This document shows, one piece after another, positions 55,411-64,000 of a DNA stretch of 64,000 bases. The DNA is taken from positions 34,069,678 to 34,133,677 of the forward strand of contig NC_136002.1 in NCBI RefSeq assembly GCF_048128805.1. The letters run 5' to 3'. The stretch comes from Centroberyx gerrardi. Its lineage: Eukaryota > Chordata > Actinopteri > Beryciformes > Berycidae. The translations under genes and the position numbers were made by a program. The notes under the pieces are model-generated. The model was not told the DNA's origin. It was given only the letters and a program-made list of their open reading frames with translations, and did not search any database. The number at the start of each line of letters is the position of its first letter. Within the stretch, counting starts at the first letter, position 1.

Positions 55411-56562
55411 ACCTTAAACCTGCAGTAAGCGACATCAGCCCTTCTAACCAATCCTGAAGCTGATGTGTGCTGTGTGGAGATTTCATAGAGACATAATGAT
55501 ATGAACCAACATCCAGCTGTGTTGCTGTTTTCTCCTCTTTTCTAAAGCTTGTTGTCAACTTCCGCTCCTGAACGAAGCTCCTCCCCCTCCATTCAGCAGC
55601 GTTTCATTTTTTAAAACTAGCTTGTCTCCTCCCTCGCTGTTTGAAAGCGGCGCTCTCCCTCTCTCATTCCTGAAAAAAAAAATGTCTGAATCGATGAAGT
55701 GAGCGAGTAAAATTGTTAAACGAGTAAACTTGTTAATCTAGTAAACTTGTTAAACTAGTAAACTTGTTAATCTAGTAAACTTGTTAAACAAGTAAACTTG
55801 TTAATCTAGTAAACTTGTTAATCTAGTAAACTTGTTAAACGAGTAAACTTGTTAATCTAGTAAACTTGTTAAACTAGTAAACTTGTTAATCTAGTAAACT
55901 TGTTAATCTAGTAAACTTGTTAAACGAGTAAACTTGTTAAACTAGTCAACTTGTTAAACGAGTAAAGTTGTTAAACTAGTAAAGTTGTTAAACGAGTAAA
56001 CTTGTTAAACGAGTAAAGTTGTTAAACGAGTAAACTTGTTAAACGAGTAAAGTTGTTAAACTAGTAAAGTTGTTAAACGAGTAAACTTGTTAAACGAGTA
56101 AACTTGTTAAACTAGTAAACTTGTTAAACGAGTAAAGTTGTTAAACTAGTAAACTTGTTAAACTAGTAAACTTGTTAAACGAGTAAAGTTGTTAAACGAG
56201 TAAAGTTGTTAAACGAGTAAACTTGTTAAACGAGTAAAGTTGTTAAACTAGTAAACTTGTTAAACGAGTAAAGTTGTTAAACTAGTAAACTTGTTAAACT
56301 AGTAAACTTGTTAAACGAGTAAAGTTGTTAAACGAGTAAACTTGTTAAATGAGTAAACTTGTTAAACTAGTAAAGTTGTTAAACTAGTAAACTTGTTAAA
56401 CGAGTAAACTTGTTAAACGAGTAAAGTTGTTAAACTAGTAAACTTGTTAAACTAGTAAACTTGCTACCTGCCTCTTCACTTGTCATGTTTGTCCTCAGTA
56501 GGCCTCTGTAGTGCAGTGTCGCCCTCTAGTGGTCAGAAGATTTCGCTTATTGCAGCTTTACT
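55411..56562. mobile_element. MITE-like element enclosing a 17-bp minisatellite
   Basis: The left end 'taaacctgcagtaagcga' is mirrored by 'tcgcttattgcagcttta' at 56,544-56,561, giving terminal inverted repeats of about 18 bases with 2-3 mismatches. No transposase. The interior is mostly the minisatellite listed separately. Confidence 0.55.
55705..56463. repeat. 17-bp minisatellite, about 45 copies
   Basis: The unit is GTAAACTTGTTAAACGA. Variation is nearly confined to two sites: aaaCttg/aaaGttg and cgA/ctA (plus an early 'tcta' form). The early part (55,705-55,930) is mostly C with 'tcta/acta'; later units mix G and C variants. Confidence 0.95.
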
Positions 56563-58260
56563 GCCTTAAAGTCCAGAAAACTGAATCTGCTTCACCATTA
56601 TGAGATTAAACTCTACAGAAACTTCTTGTGTGTTTCCTGGAATGTGCAAATGGCCAAATCTCATAGAAACACTGACAGAGTAACTTGTTTTGTACGCCTC
56701 TCTTTGATGTGATACAACTATAATTATCATTGGTTGTTCAGCCTTGTTCATATGGCCGTATACTTTTTGACCGATAGCTTTTTTATATTCTGTAATTTGT
56801 ATTAACATAATCATGAATATTCAACACTATAAAACTCTGTGTAATCATCCAGACTTTGAGTTCTGTCAGACTGAACTCTTTTCTTCTTCAGTGTGGAAGG
56901 GAGAGTTCAGTCAGGTGTCGACGGTGTTTTGTGATATCTGAGTATTTTCAAGCTTCATATTCATGAAGCTACTTAGCACGACTCATCCTGATCACACCAA
57001 GCTAACGTTCATCACAGCAGGTCTAGAGACATTTCACTATAATGTGTGTGTGTGTACAGCACCGAGCCGCTCGTGTTAAAAACCTTTTCAATCAGTGGCA
57101 CGATTATTAAAAATGGCCGTCCACACATTTCTCTGCCCACACGAGACTGGAAACCTGGAGCTGCTGCTGGCTCCAGGCCGACAACCTGGTGACACGAAGC
57201 TGAGAACCACTGGCTCTAAGATCAGGGGCTTTAGAAGAACTGTTCCTGTTCAGAAGTATCATTTAACTTACTCTTAAATTACAGAGATATGCAGATTATT
57301 AACTGGAGGACTGTTCCTATTAACAAACACATAAAGAAAAGATTTCAAACAAATAGCAGCTTAGTTTTACCTAAAGATACTATATTACGTTCCTGCTTTG
57401 CTCCAGTTTTATTAGCTTTTGTTTAAAACATATATGCATCTCAAAGTTATCAAGTACATCACAGGAAGGAATTATTTCCTTTGAGGCCTAAATTGTTAAA
57501 ACTAATTGGACCGCTCGTTCGTCCCTCAGGTATCGTGATTGGCTGTGAGCCTGCGGGTGTTGTCATTGGTCCTCGCAGCTAATTGGCCCCGAGTCAAAAC
57601 AACAGAGTTTAGTTTCCTCTGACTGGGGAGGCTGGGAATAATTTACCGCTCCAGTTAATTAGTCATCAGTCCGACCCGTGGCTTACAGTAATGAGGATTC
57701 ATCGCTGCAGCTTCTTAACTCTGAAACTCCACTTCTAATAAATGAATACACAACATCACACAGTGTTAACACACAGATCCACTGCAGGTTTGCACCGCCC
57801 GGATCAGAAAGCCACGCTGCTCACTAACTGAGCACAGTGACAGGAAAGCTGGTCAGAAAGTAAAGCTTCTGTCTCATGAATATGTAAATTATATGTAAAT
57901 CTCATCATTTTGCCCACATAATATTTATTTGTAGGTGAAGCCATGCAAGTTGACACAAACTCTAACTAACACTTCACAACAGAGCAGCTTCATCCTGACC
58001 TCAGATCAGATCAGAGGCACTAAGAGGCTTCAGGAGAAGAGAAGAGCAGCTTGGTGGATCAGTCTTTCAGCTGAAGCAACTTGTGCTTGTAACTGGTGAT
58101 GAAGATATTTGCTTGTGCGGTCCTCTTCTCTTTTCAAGGGGCTTTTTTGCACCACAACTTGATTTGCATGAATTTCTTAGTGAATAACAAGAAAACTCTC
58201 GCAAATTGCCTTTGTGGTCCAATCTTCCTGAATCTCACTGCTGATGCTTTACTGTTTATT
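56563..58260. other. Intergenic DNA, no gene recognised
   Basis: 'gctgagaaccactggctc' near 57,200 resembles a hAT end. CCAAT-like and 'attggc' blocks occur near 57,530-57,590. Open frames are short and without domains. Confidence 0.45.
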
Positions 58261-58263
58261 CTA

Positions 58264-58299
58264 AAGTCTCACACAGTCTTTGGAGACTGTGTGAGACTT
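58264..58299. repeat. 16-bp perfect hairpin, 4-base loop
   Basis: AAGTCTCACACAGTCT (58,264-58,279) faces its exact complement at 58,284-58,299. This would be a very stable stem if transcribed. Confidence 0.9.
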
Positions 58300-58729
58300 G
58301 GTACATATTAAATCAGGACAAACTGCCTTTACTGCAGGAGGAGACGGTCAAACAACATCCAGACGTTCAGTACAGAAGTTCAGTTGCAAAATGGATTTTG
58401 ATATTGAATACCAATTACTTACCAAAAAATCTCTAAATCAGTGAAAAACTCATTGGCGTTCCTTTCAGTTTTGGATTACGTTGCCTCCACACTCTCTCGA
58501 CCATGGGTTTACCTGATTGGTCTCCGGTGGTTTGATTGGTTTGACTGAATCAGATCGCTGTTGGGTCGGTCTCAGGGCCGGAGGGCCGGCCGAGGCCCCC
58601 GTGGGACCTTCGGCTCGACTATAAGATGAAACGTGGGAGGAGAGAATCCTTCTGAGCGGCCGGGAGACACCAGGCAGGTAGGCTGGCATGTTCAGAAGTT
58701 AGGAAGTAAGATGTCTAAAAATTTAAAAC

Positions 58730-58852
58730 AAAATCCACTGGACTCAAACTGAAGAGTTGTCAGTTTTAACTCCAGTGGATTTTTATTTTTATTTTTGGGA
58801 CAAAGATAGAAATGCTTCTTCCATGGTCCTCAACACTTAGAGGACCATGGAA
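58730..58852. repeat. Two adjacent hairpins
   Basis: First: 'aaaatccactgga' (58,730-58,742) faces 'tccagtggatttt' (58,771-58,783), with an imperfectly paired interior. Second: 'ttccatggtcctc' (58,819-58,831) faces 'gaggaccatggaa' (58,840-58,852), perfect, 8-base loop. Probably relics of palindromic MITEs. Confidence 0.85.
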
Positions 58853-59310
58853 ACTTTCAATTCAAGGATGAAAAAGAAAAACATTAAAACCACAGTGAGG
58901 TCGTTTCTCCACAACAGCAGCGATTAGTTTCCTTGTAATGAATCGTTTTAATATTGTGGGATTTTGGGAAGTTGTAAGGTTTCTTCCATTGTTTTTTCCT
59001 AACAAGATTTTCTTGGAAGTTTCGAGGCTCTCAGGCTGGTGGAGCCGGTAGGTTAGGATCTGTAGGAGAGGGAGGCTGTTATGTCTGGATCAAATCTGCT
59101 AAGTGTGTGTCTAATGCTTTGCTCTGCTTCTTTTATGTTTGTCCTGCATCATTCTGTCCTATGGATGATTGCTGATCAGTTAGATCTAGGCTCTTTCTCT
59201 GTAAAGTCCTTTGAGGCTTTGATGAAGAGCTGTAGAAATAAATGAGCTTGAACTTGTGCTTCATGTTGTTGACTGTTCTGTCTACAGTCTGTTGAGGTGA
59301 AGGCGCTGCC
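58853..59310. other. 5' flank of the class-I-like OR with retroposon tail
   Basis: 'gtaaagtcctttgaggcttt' and 'tgtagaaataaatgagcttg' (59,200-59,255) match a common fish retroposon 3' tail, ending about 55 bases before the OR start. A splice acceptor-like 'tgttctgtctacag' (59,274-59,287) precedes the ATG by 23 bases and could join an upstream non-coding exon. Confidence 0.5.
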
Positions 59311-60318
59311 ATGTTGGAAGCGTCCGAGGGAAGGAACTTCTCCCACAGCAGGTTTGTGTTCCTGGGTTTCCCGGAGCTGCAGAGGCACCGCCGCCTGCTG
59401 TCGCTGCCGGCCGCCGCCTCCTACCTGTCGGTGCTGGTGGGAAACTCTCTGCTGGTGTTCGTCATCCGGAGCGTGGCGAGCCTCCACGGCCCCATGTACG
59501 TCCTCATCTCGGGGCTGTGCGTCGTCGACGTCGTCGTGGCTACGGCCATCGTCCCCAACATGCTGCTGAGCCTCCTGTTCGACCGGGACGAGATCTCGCT
59601 GGCCGGCTGCTTGGCTCAGATGTTTTTCACTCACTTCTTGTCGTCCGTGGAGTCGACTCTGCTCCTGGCGATGGCTCTGGACCGCTACGTGGCCATCTGC
59701 CACCCGCTGCGTTACGGCGAGATCATCAACTCCTCCATGTTTCTCAAACTGGCGCTCTTCACTCTGGTTCGGAGCGGCTCCATCATGCTCACGCTGGTCG
59801 GTTTGGCGGGCTCGCTGCCGTTCTGCGGCTCCAACGTGATTCGTCACTGCTACTGCGACCACATGGCGCTGGTCAGCCTGGCGTGCGGCAGCACGGACAG
59901 GAACGACGCCGTGGGCTTGGCTGTGATCGTGTGCTTCGTGGGCGTGGACATTTCCCTCATCGTCTTCTCCTACGTGAAGATCCTGAGCGTCGTCCTGCGG
60001 GCGGCGGCCGGCGAGGATCGCTGGAAGGCGTTTCACACCTGCGGGACTCACCTGATCGTCATGATGAGTTTCTACCTGGTGGGGAGCGTCACGTTCCTCT
60101 CCCGCAGTCTGGACATTCCCATACCGACCGATGTTAACACCTTCATGGGACTAATGTACATTCTCTTCCCGGCAACCGTCAATCCAATCATCTATGGAGT
60201 TCGAACCAGAGAAATAAGAAATGGATTTTTTAAAATGTTTAAAATCAGAGCAAACAAAATAATTACTGTAAAGGTTTCAACAATAAAGGTTTCTCCCACC
60301 GTAAAAGGGCAGATATGA
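59311..60318 (+). CDS. Olfactory receptor, class-I-like (OR51/52-type), intact (335 aa)
   Basis: A complete single-exon odorant GPCR of a type different from the 7-38-kb ORs. N9-F-S is the glycosylation site. RFVFLGFPELQRHRRLLSLP leads to TM1 (LVGNSLLVFVI, 42-52), and LHGPMYVLISGLCVVDVV (58-75) spans IC1/TM2. MALDRYVAICHPLRY (121-135) is the TM3/IC2 signature. A Cys-rich EC2 has LPFCGSNVIRHCYCDHMALV. KAFHTCGTHLIVM starts TM6 and MYILFPATVNPIIYGVRTREIR ends TM7. Length exceeds 310 because of a basic, Thr/Val-rich C-tail. Most of the gene uses GC-ending codons, while the last ~45 codons are AT-rich, so a change of composition occurs near 60,180. Its nearest relative in the window is the pseudogene at 46-49 kb. 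A long antisense frame exists but is a composition effect. Confidence 0.95.
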   Translation: MLEASEGRNFSHSRFVFLGFPELQRHRRLLSLPAAASYLSVLVGNSLLVFVIRSVASLHGPMYVLISGLCVVDVVVATAIVPNMLLSLLFDRDEISLAGCLAQMFFTHFLSSVESTLLLAMALDRYVAICHPLRYGEIINSSMFLKLALFTLVRSGSIMLTLVGLAGSLPFCGSNVIRHCYCDHMALVSLACGSTDRNDAVGLAVIVCFVGVDISLIVFSYVKILSVVLRAAAGEDRWKAFHTCGTHLIVMMSFYLVGSVTFLSRSLDIPIPTDVNTFMGLMYILFPATVNPIIYGVRTREIRNGFFKMFKIRANKIITVKVSTIKVSPTVKGQI

Positions 60319-60396
60319 AACAGCTCTCTTGTCTTCTGACATTTTCTTGTTCTGACATACTTCAGTGTTTGGTTAACAGTAAAGACAGTTAGGTGT

Positions 60397-60480
60397 CCAT
60401 CGCTGTGGTTTTAACTGCTGTACGCCCAGATCGTCACCACTGTTCATTTGAGCATACAGCAGTTAAAATTACAGCGATGG
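60397..60480. repeat. 26-bp inverted repeat (MITE-like hairpin) just after the OR
   Basis: 60,397-60,422 faces 60,455-60,480 with two adjacent mismatches and a 32-base loop, about 80 bases past the OR stop. It may be part of the 3' UTR. Confidence 0.85.
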
Positions 60481-60742
60481 TTACTTACATTTTGGTTGGA
60501 TTGTCAATATTTCTATTTATGATTTTTATGTGCCATGTCATTAAGTCAGATGCCTCCCTACTCTTCTACATCCTTCTTCCTTAGAAGAAAGTCACAGTAA
60601 TGAATTTGGCTTTGAAGGTTCATAAAAATATTTTCTGGTCAATGTATTTGTATTTTCAGACCAAATTACAAACTCCCAGGGAAAGGCTGGAGAACAAAGC
60701 TGCTCATATCAGCAGGGTGAAGCCCAACGAGAGTCCGTTACT

Positions 60743-60819
60743 CCCTCACAGCAAAACCACGTGAATTTTCCATGTGATGTTTTTCCACATGTGAAATTCA
60801 TGTGTTTTTTCTGTGAGGG
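60743..60819. repeat. Palindromic MITE, about 77 bp
   Basis: Begins CCCTCACAG and ends CTGTGAGGG. The interior repeats 'ccacgtgaattttcc' and 'ccacatgtgaaattcatgtg' as an imperfect mirror. Confidence 0.75.
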
Positions 60820-61865
60820 CGGAGCCAGCCAGCGTGCGATTCATTTAGTCTGGAAGATGAAGCTGTGCTGGGGAAAGGTTTCTGAGCGAAGCCGAGGGAC
60901 AGTAATTGGGTCGATGGCTTCCTGAATGAGTCCGGGTCAGTGGAGACCAGGAGACCAGGAGACCAGGAGACCCGGAGACCAGAAGCCTTTTTGTTTGTTT
61001 GCTCTGCAGCCGTCAGACAACAAACCAGAACACCCGTAAGGCTTTTAGAGGGTCAGACTTCACGAGGAGGTTAGTACAGAGTCACAGAAAGTCTTTTACT
61101 CTTTATCAGCAAAACTGAGAAAAACACACAAGTAGAAATTAAAGAACTTTGCTTTCAGGAATCACATTTATTCTTGCAGGTTTTTTTCATGTTAAGAAAT
61201 GCAGGAAAAGAGTTCAGGAAACATTCACTAACTTTCTGATGAATATCTTCCTTTTGAAACATTTCTCCTTATAAATTGGGAAAATATTGTTTGCCTGTCG
61301 GCCTCAGAAGGTTTTGTAAACCCGACCCACGGTTGGTAAAGGCCCCGGAGGTTTCAGTCGGTCCGAGCATCGAAACCTGATGCCTCCTCTCTGTTGGTGA
61401 ACATTTTAACATCCAGAAGCAGCTGAACCTGCAGGCTGCGGGGAAGAGGAGCTCGGGGACATCAGCCTGAAAAGCTTTCAGTTTAACACTTTCCTGAAAT
61501 CCCAAGGCAAGAACGAAACTGTTTTAGCTGCTGATCGAAGCTGTTCCACTATCCGATCCAAACCTTTATTTAATCTGGTGAACACAACATTTACAATGCT
61601 GCTGCACTAAAATCTATTAAAATTTAAATTAAAACTAGACTGAACAGAAAATGTTTCAAAGTAAATTCATCTCCAATCTACAGGTTTGACAAACTGGAAA
61701 GATGCTACTGGAAATTGGCAGAAAAAAAAAAGTACCCACAATGTGTTTTATTTGTTTTTATTATTTTTCTATTAAACCTTTATTTATCCAGACAGTCCCA
61801 CTGAGCTGAAGGAGCCACGGCCAAAACAGCAGCATCAAGCCACAATTTAACAAACACTGAAACTG
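60820..61865. other. Intergenic DNA; nothing recognised
   Basis: A short 'agaccaggag' tandem (about four copies) lies at 60,944-60,980. No domain in the open frames. Confidence 0.5.
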
Positions 61866-61869
61866 AAAC

Positions 61870-61907
61870 CTCACACACACACACACGCACACACACACAC
61901 ACGCACG

Positions 61908-61939
<32 letters not shown>

Positions 61940-61955
61940 CACACACACACAGAAA
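61870..61955. repeat. (CA)n microsatellite with CG interruptions
   Basis: CA/CACG run of about 80 bases. Confidence 0.95.
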
Positions 61956-61984
61956 AGCTGCAGGCCCTCCAGGTTGCCACAAAT

Positions 61985-62214
61985 GTCCTTTTATTAAAGA
62001 TGCAATTGAATATACAGGTTTCTTCCTTTCCCCTTCAAAATAAGACCCAACAATAATAATAATAATAATATTAACAATAATAATAATAATAATAATAATT
62101 ATAATAATGTTTCGGGGGTGTTTTTGATCTTTATGCTAAGGTACATGTTACAGATAATAACCCATATATTGACTCAACCTGAAGATGGACAAGCCGTCCC
62201 TCCAGTGAACCGCT

Positions 62215-62293
<79 letters not shown>

Positions 62294-63179
62294 CACACAC
62301 ACACACACACACACACTGGACTGACTTTAACTCTGTACAGGAGGAAAACACTGTTCCAACTCAAACTCATGTCGCAATTTAACTTTGGATTTGCCGAGTA
62401 CAAAAAGATTTGTTTTGCAAAATAACGATTCAGTAAAGATACTGTATGAATCTAATCAAGCCTGATACTTCTGTTTGAATAATATGTTGTTAAAATAGAA
62501 AGGTCGATTATTCATCATATTCACAAATCATATAAATTATTGGCATATTTCATGCAAACAAGGCCACCGTTAATACGAACTGAGTAGTTCTCCTCGTCTC
62601 TCGTCTAACCGGACCGCCTGCAGAGCCGCTTCCTGAAGGTTTCCCATCATGCAGCGCTGCGCTCCTCTACAGCTCGCTGCTTCAGCGACAGAAACTTTAC
62701 TATAAAACCTGAAGCTAGAGGCTTCCTGCGGTCGAGCTGAACTACGCATCTCAACTCAGGCGGTGTAAGTCGGCAGTATTTGTGAAGGAAGCGAATCCGC
62801 TTCCCGTCCGTTCTGAAGATCTGATACGACACATCGAAAAAAATCTCAATACAAAGTTACGGCTGTTCGGTCCCTAAGGGAAAGACATGAGTGGAACAAA
62901 GTGACATTAGAGGCATGCTACCGGCCGGCCGGCGAGGCGCCGGGCCGAGCCGGGCCGAGCCGGGCCGCTCCGCCCGGAAACACAGCTGAAGTCTAGGCTG
63001 CGGGACTCTTTATCTTTCTAAACCCTGGCAGTATGGAGGACGGATGTGGACGAGAACACAAACACGGCTCCACTGTGAGTTTTAAAGGGGGTCCGGACTG
63101 CGGTTTGACCTAAAGGTTACCTCCGTTTAGCTCCACACTACAAACAGCAGCACAACACAACAGCGGCGCTCCGCCTCCT
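61985..63179 (-). other. Probable 3' UTR of the minus-strand gene ending at 63,180
   Basis: On the minus strand, AATAAA (plus-strand TTTATT at 61,991-61,996) could end the transcript about 1.2 kb past the stop codon. The region includes (AAT)n at 62,056-62,108, a (CA)n run at 62,217-62,316 (plus strand) and a G+C-rich 10-bp tandem at 62,935-62,966. Extent is inferred. Confidence 0.45.
62217..62316. repeat. (CA)n microsatellite, about 49 units
   Basis: One near-perfect CA run with a single break at 62,291-62,292. Confidence 0.95.
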
Positions 63180-63285
63180 CTATCTGTCGTCGAGTTTGGG
63201 CGAGTCCGCCGCCTCCTCGTCCTCCTCGTCCTTCGCCCCGATCAGCCGCTGGCGAGCGAAGTCCTCGAAGATGATGTCGTCGTCG
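63180..63285 (-). CDS. Probable last coding exon of an unidentified conserved gene
   Basis: Reading minus, a polypyrimidine tract 'cttccttccttccctcag' (63,303-63,286) is a strong 3' splice site. The exon then encodes, after one base of a split codon, DDDIIFEDFARQRLIGAKDE and EDEEAADSPKLDDR, followed by TAG (63,182-63,180). The acidic tail after a short amphipathic segment looks like a genuine protein C-terminus, and codon usage is GC-rich and ordered. The rest of the gene lies upstream on the minus strand, beyond 63,303 and probably outside the window. The family was not recognised and no symbol is offered. It could still be a chance frame, though acceptor, phase and stop fit together well. 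Confidence 0.55.
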
Positions 63286-63303
63286 CTGAGGGAAGGAAGG
63301 AAG

Positions 63304-64000
63304 CGGAAGGAAGCGCGTCACCAACAGCTGCCGCCCTGTCTGATGCTCCCGGTCCGGACGCACCAAATCACTTCAGCTATTAGTTCAACTAAACTTTCAT
63401 TTACTGTTTATTGTGCCTGGTGAATAAAGTCATTCTTATTCTGATAATGGTCGGACGTCTCAGGACTTATTTCATGACTGCAAGAACGTGACAGAATTGC
63501 CAATAAAATGCAAAGTTGCTTTGAAACAGCTGCTGTCCTGATGACAGCAGACTGAGGGGGAGGAGTCAACATGATCTCACAGAAAAACGTGAAACAAACT
63601 CGACTTGTTGACACCAAATGACATGCTGGTGGCACATCAAGTGTTGAAGGAGACACGCCTGTAACCAGGCAGAGTCTCAGAGAAGCGGCTCAGTGACAGG
63701 CGGGCGTTGTGGTCGGGCGTTGTGGTCGGGCGTTGTGGTCGGGTGGAGGACGGGCGGCGAGTTTCAAATTAAAATTTGTAGAGAAAGTTTTTCTTATTGA
63801 ACCGACCAAATCTTATTTTATCTAATCTTATCTTTCCCAAACCAAAAAGTTGTTTTAGATCCTAAACTGAACCGTTTAGCCGACCTGCAGCTGAAAATGT
63901 CCAATTCAGTTTTTGTCACAGAATCCAGTTCATGTTGGAGGAACGTCATTTTCACAAACTTCCTGTCCCCAGCAGGTGAATCTGTGTCAGTTCCTGCTCA
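63304..64000. other. Possible intron of the minus-strand gene
   Basis: No exon-like frame was seen. A 14-base unit 'gggcgttgtggtcg' is repeated three times at about 63,701-63,743. Confidence 0.4.

Noticed and set aside
59176-60051. 291-codon open frame on the minus strand
   Set aside because: It is antisense to the intact GC-rich OR. Its product is a His/Gln/Asp-rich string without domains, as expected opposite GC-rich coding DNA.
59517-60137. 206-codon plus-strand frame within the same OR
   Set aside because: Out-of-frame shadow, Arg/Gly/His-rich, no OR motif.
61761-62403. Cys/Val-rich frames across CA repeats
   Set aside because: Microsatellite translations.

Overview
The window looks like nuclear DNA of a teleost fish. 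Single-exon, seven-transmembrane olfactory receptor (OR) genes of fish type lie in a dense field of transposon debris typical of fish genomes: Tc1-like, hAT, PIF/Harbinger, L2-like and other LINEs, DIRS-like and Ty3/gypsy fragments, tRNA-derived SINEs, and long CA/TG microsatellites and minisatellites. No prokaryotic signal, CRISPR array or convincing tRNA/rRNA gene was seen. All calls come from reading the sequence; no database search was run, so family names rest on recalled motifs.

Layout. 1-7 kb: AT-rich non-coding DNA with a decayed LINE, a tRNA-derived SINE relic and an imperfect tandem array. 7.1-8.1 kb: intact OR (+). 13.1-14.0 kb: intact OR (-). 16.0-18.0 kb: DIRS-like relic followed by a Tc1-like relic. 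18.2-19.9 kb: an OR duplicon with an intact OR (+). 19.9-24.2 kb: L2-like LINE relic, internally deleted hAT with an open 211-codon frame, broken Harbinger accessory gene and a LINE reverse transcriptase (-).

24,159-40,178 is the most striking structure: a large inverted repeat. The left arm is about 4.2 kb. The right arm is about 5.6 kb, lengthened by a 1,249-bp hAT insertion. The spacer is about 6.3 kb and made of transposon fragments. Each arm carries one OR related to the 18.7-kb gene. The right copy (38,195) is intact; the left (25,223-26,155, minus) is killed by a single nonsense change. The first 459 coding bases are identical between the 18.7-kb and 38.2-kb genes, and the left copy appears to differ there only by its nonsense base. 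Their 3' halves differ, which points to gene conversion.

40-49 kb: a SAP-like ORF, a SINE, a deleted Tc1 element with long inverted ends, a second SINE, and a 5'-truncated OR whose TM7 is split by a 2,478-bp hAT with an exact 8-bp target duplication. 49-58 kb: microsatellites, three adjoining minisatellites (52.3-54.5 kb) and a 17-bp minisatellite inside a MITE-like element (55.4-56.6 kb). 59.3-60.3 kb: an intact GC-rich OR of a different, class-I-like type, surrounded by small hairpins. 61.9-63.3 kb: the probable last exon and 3' UTR of an unidentified conventional gene on the minus strand.

The four intact ORs would act independently as odorant-binding GPCRs in olfactory neurons. The cluster shows OR birth and death: duplication, conversion, nonsense decay and transposon disruption.
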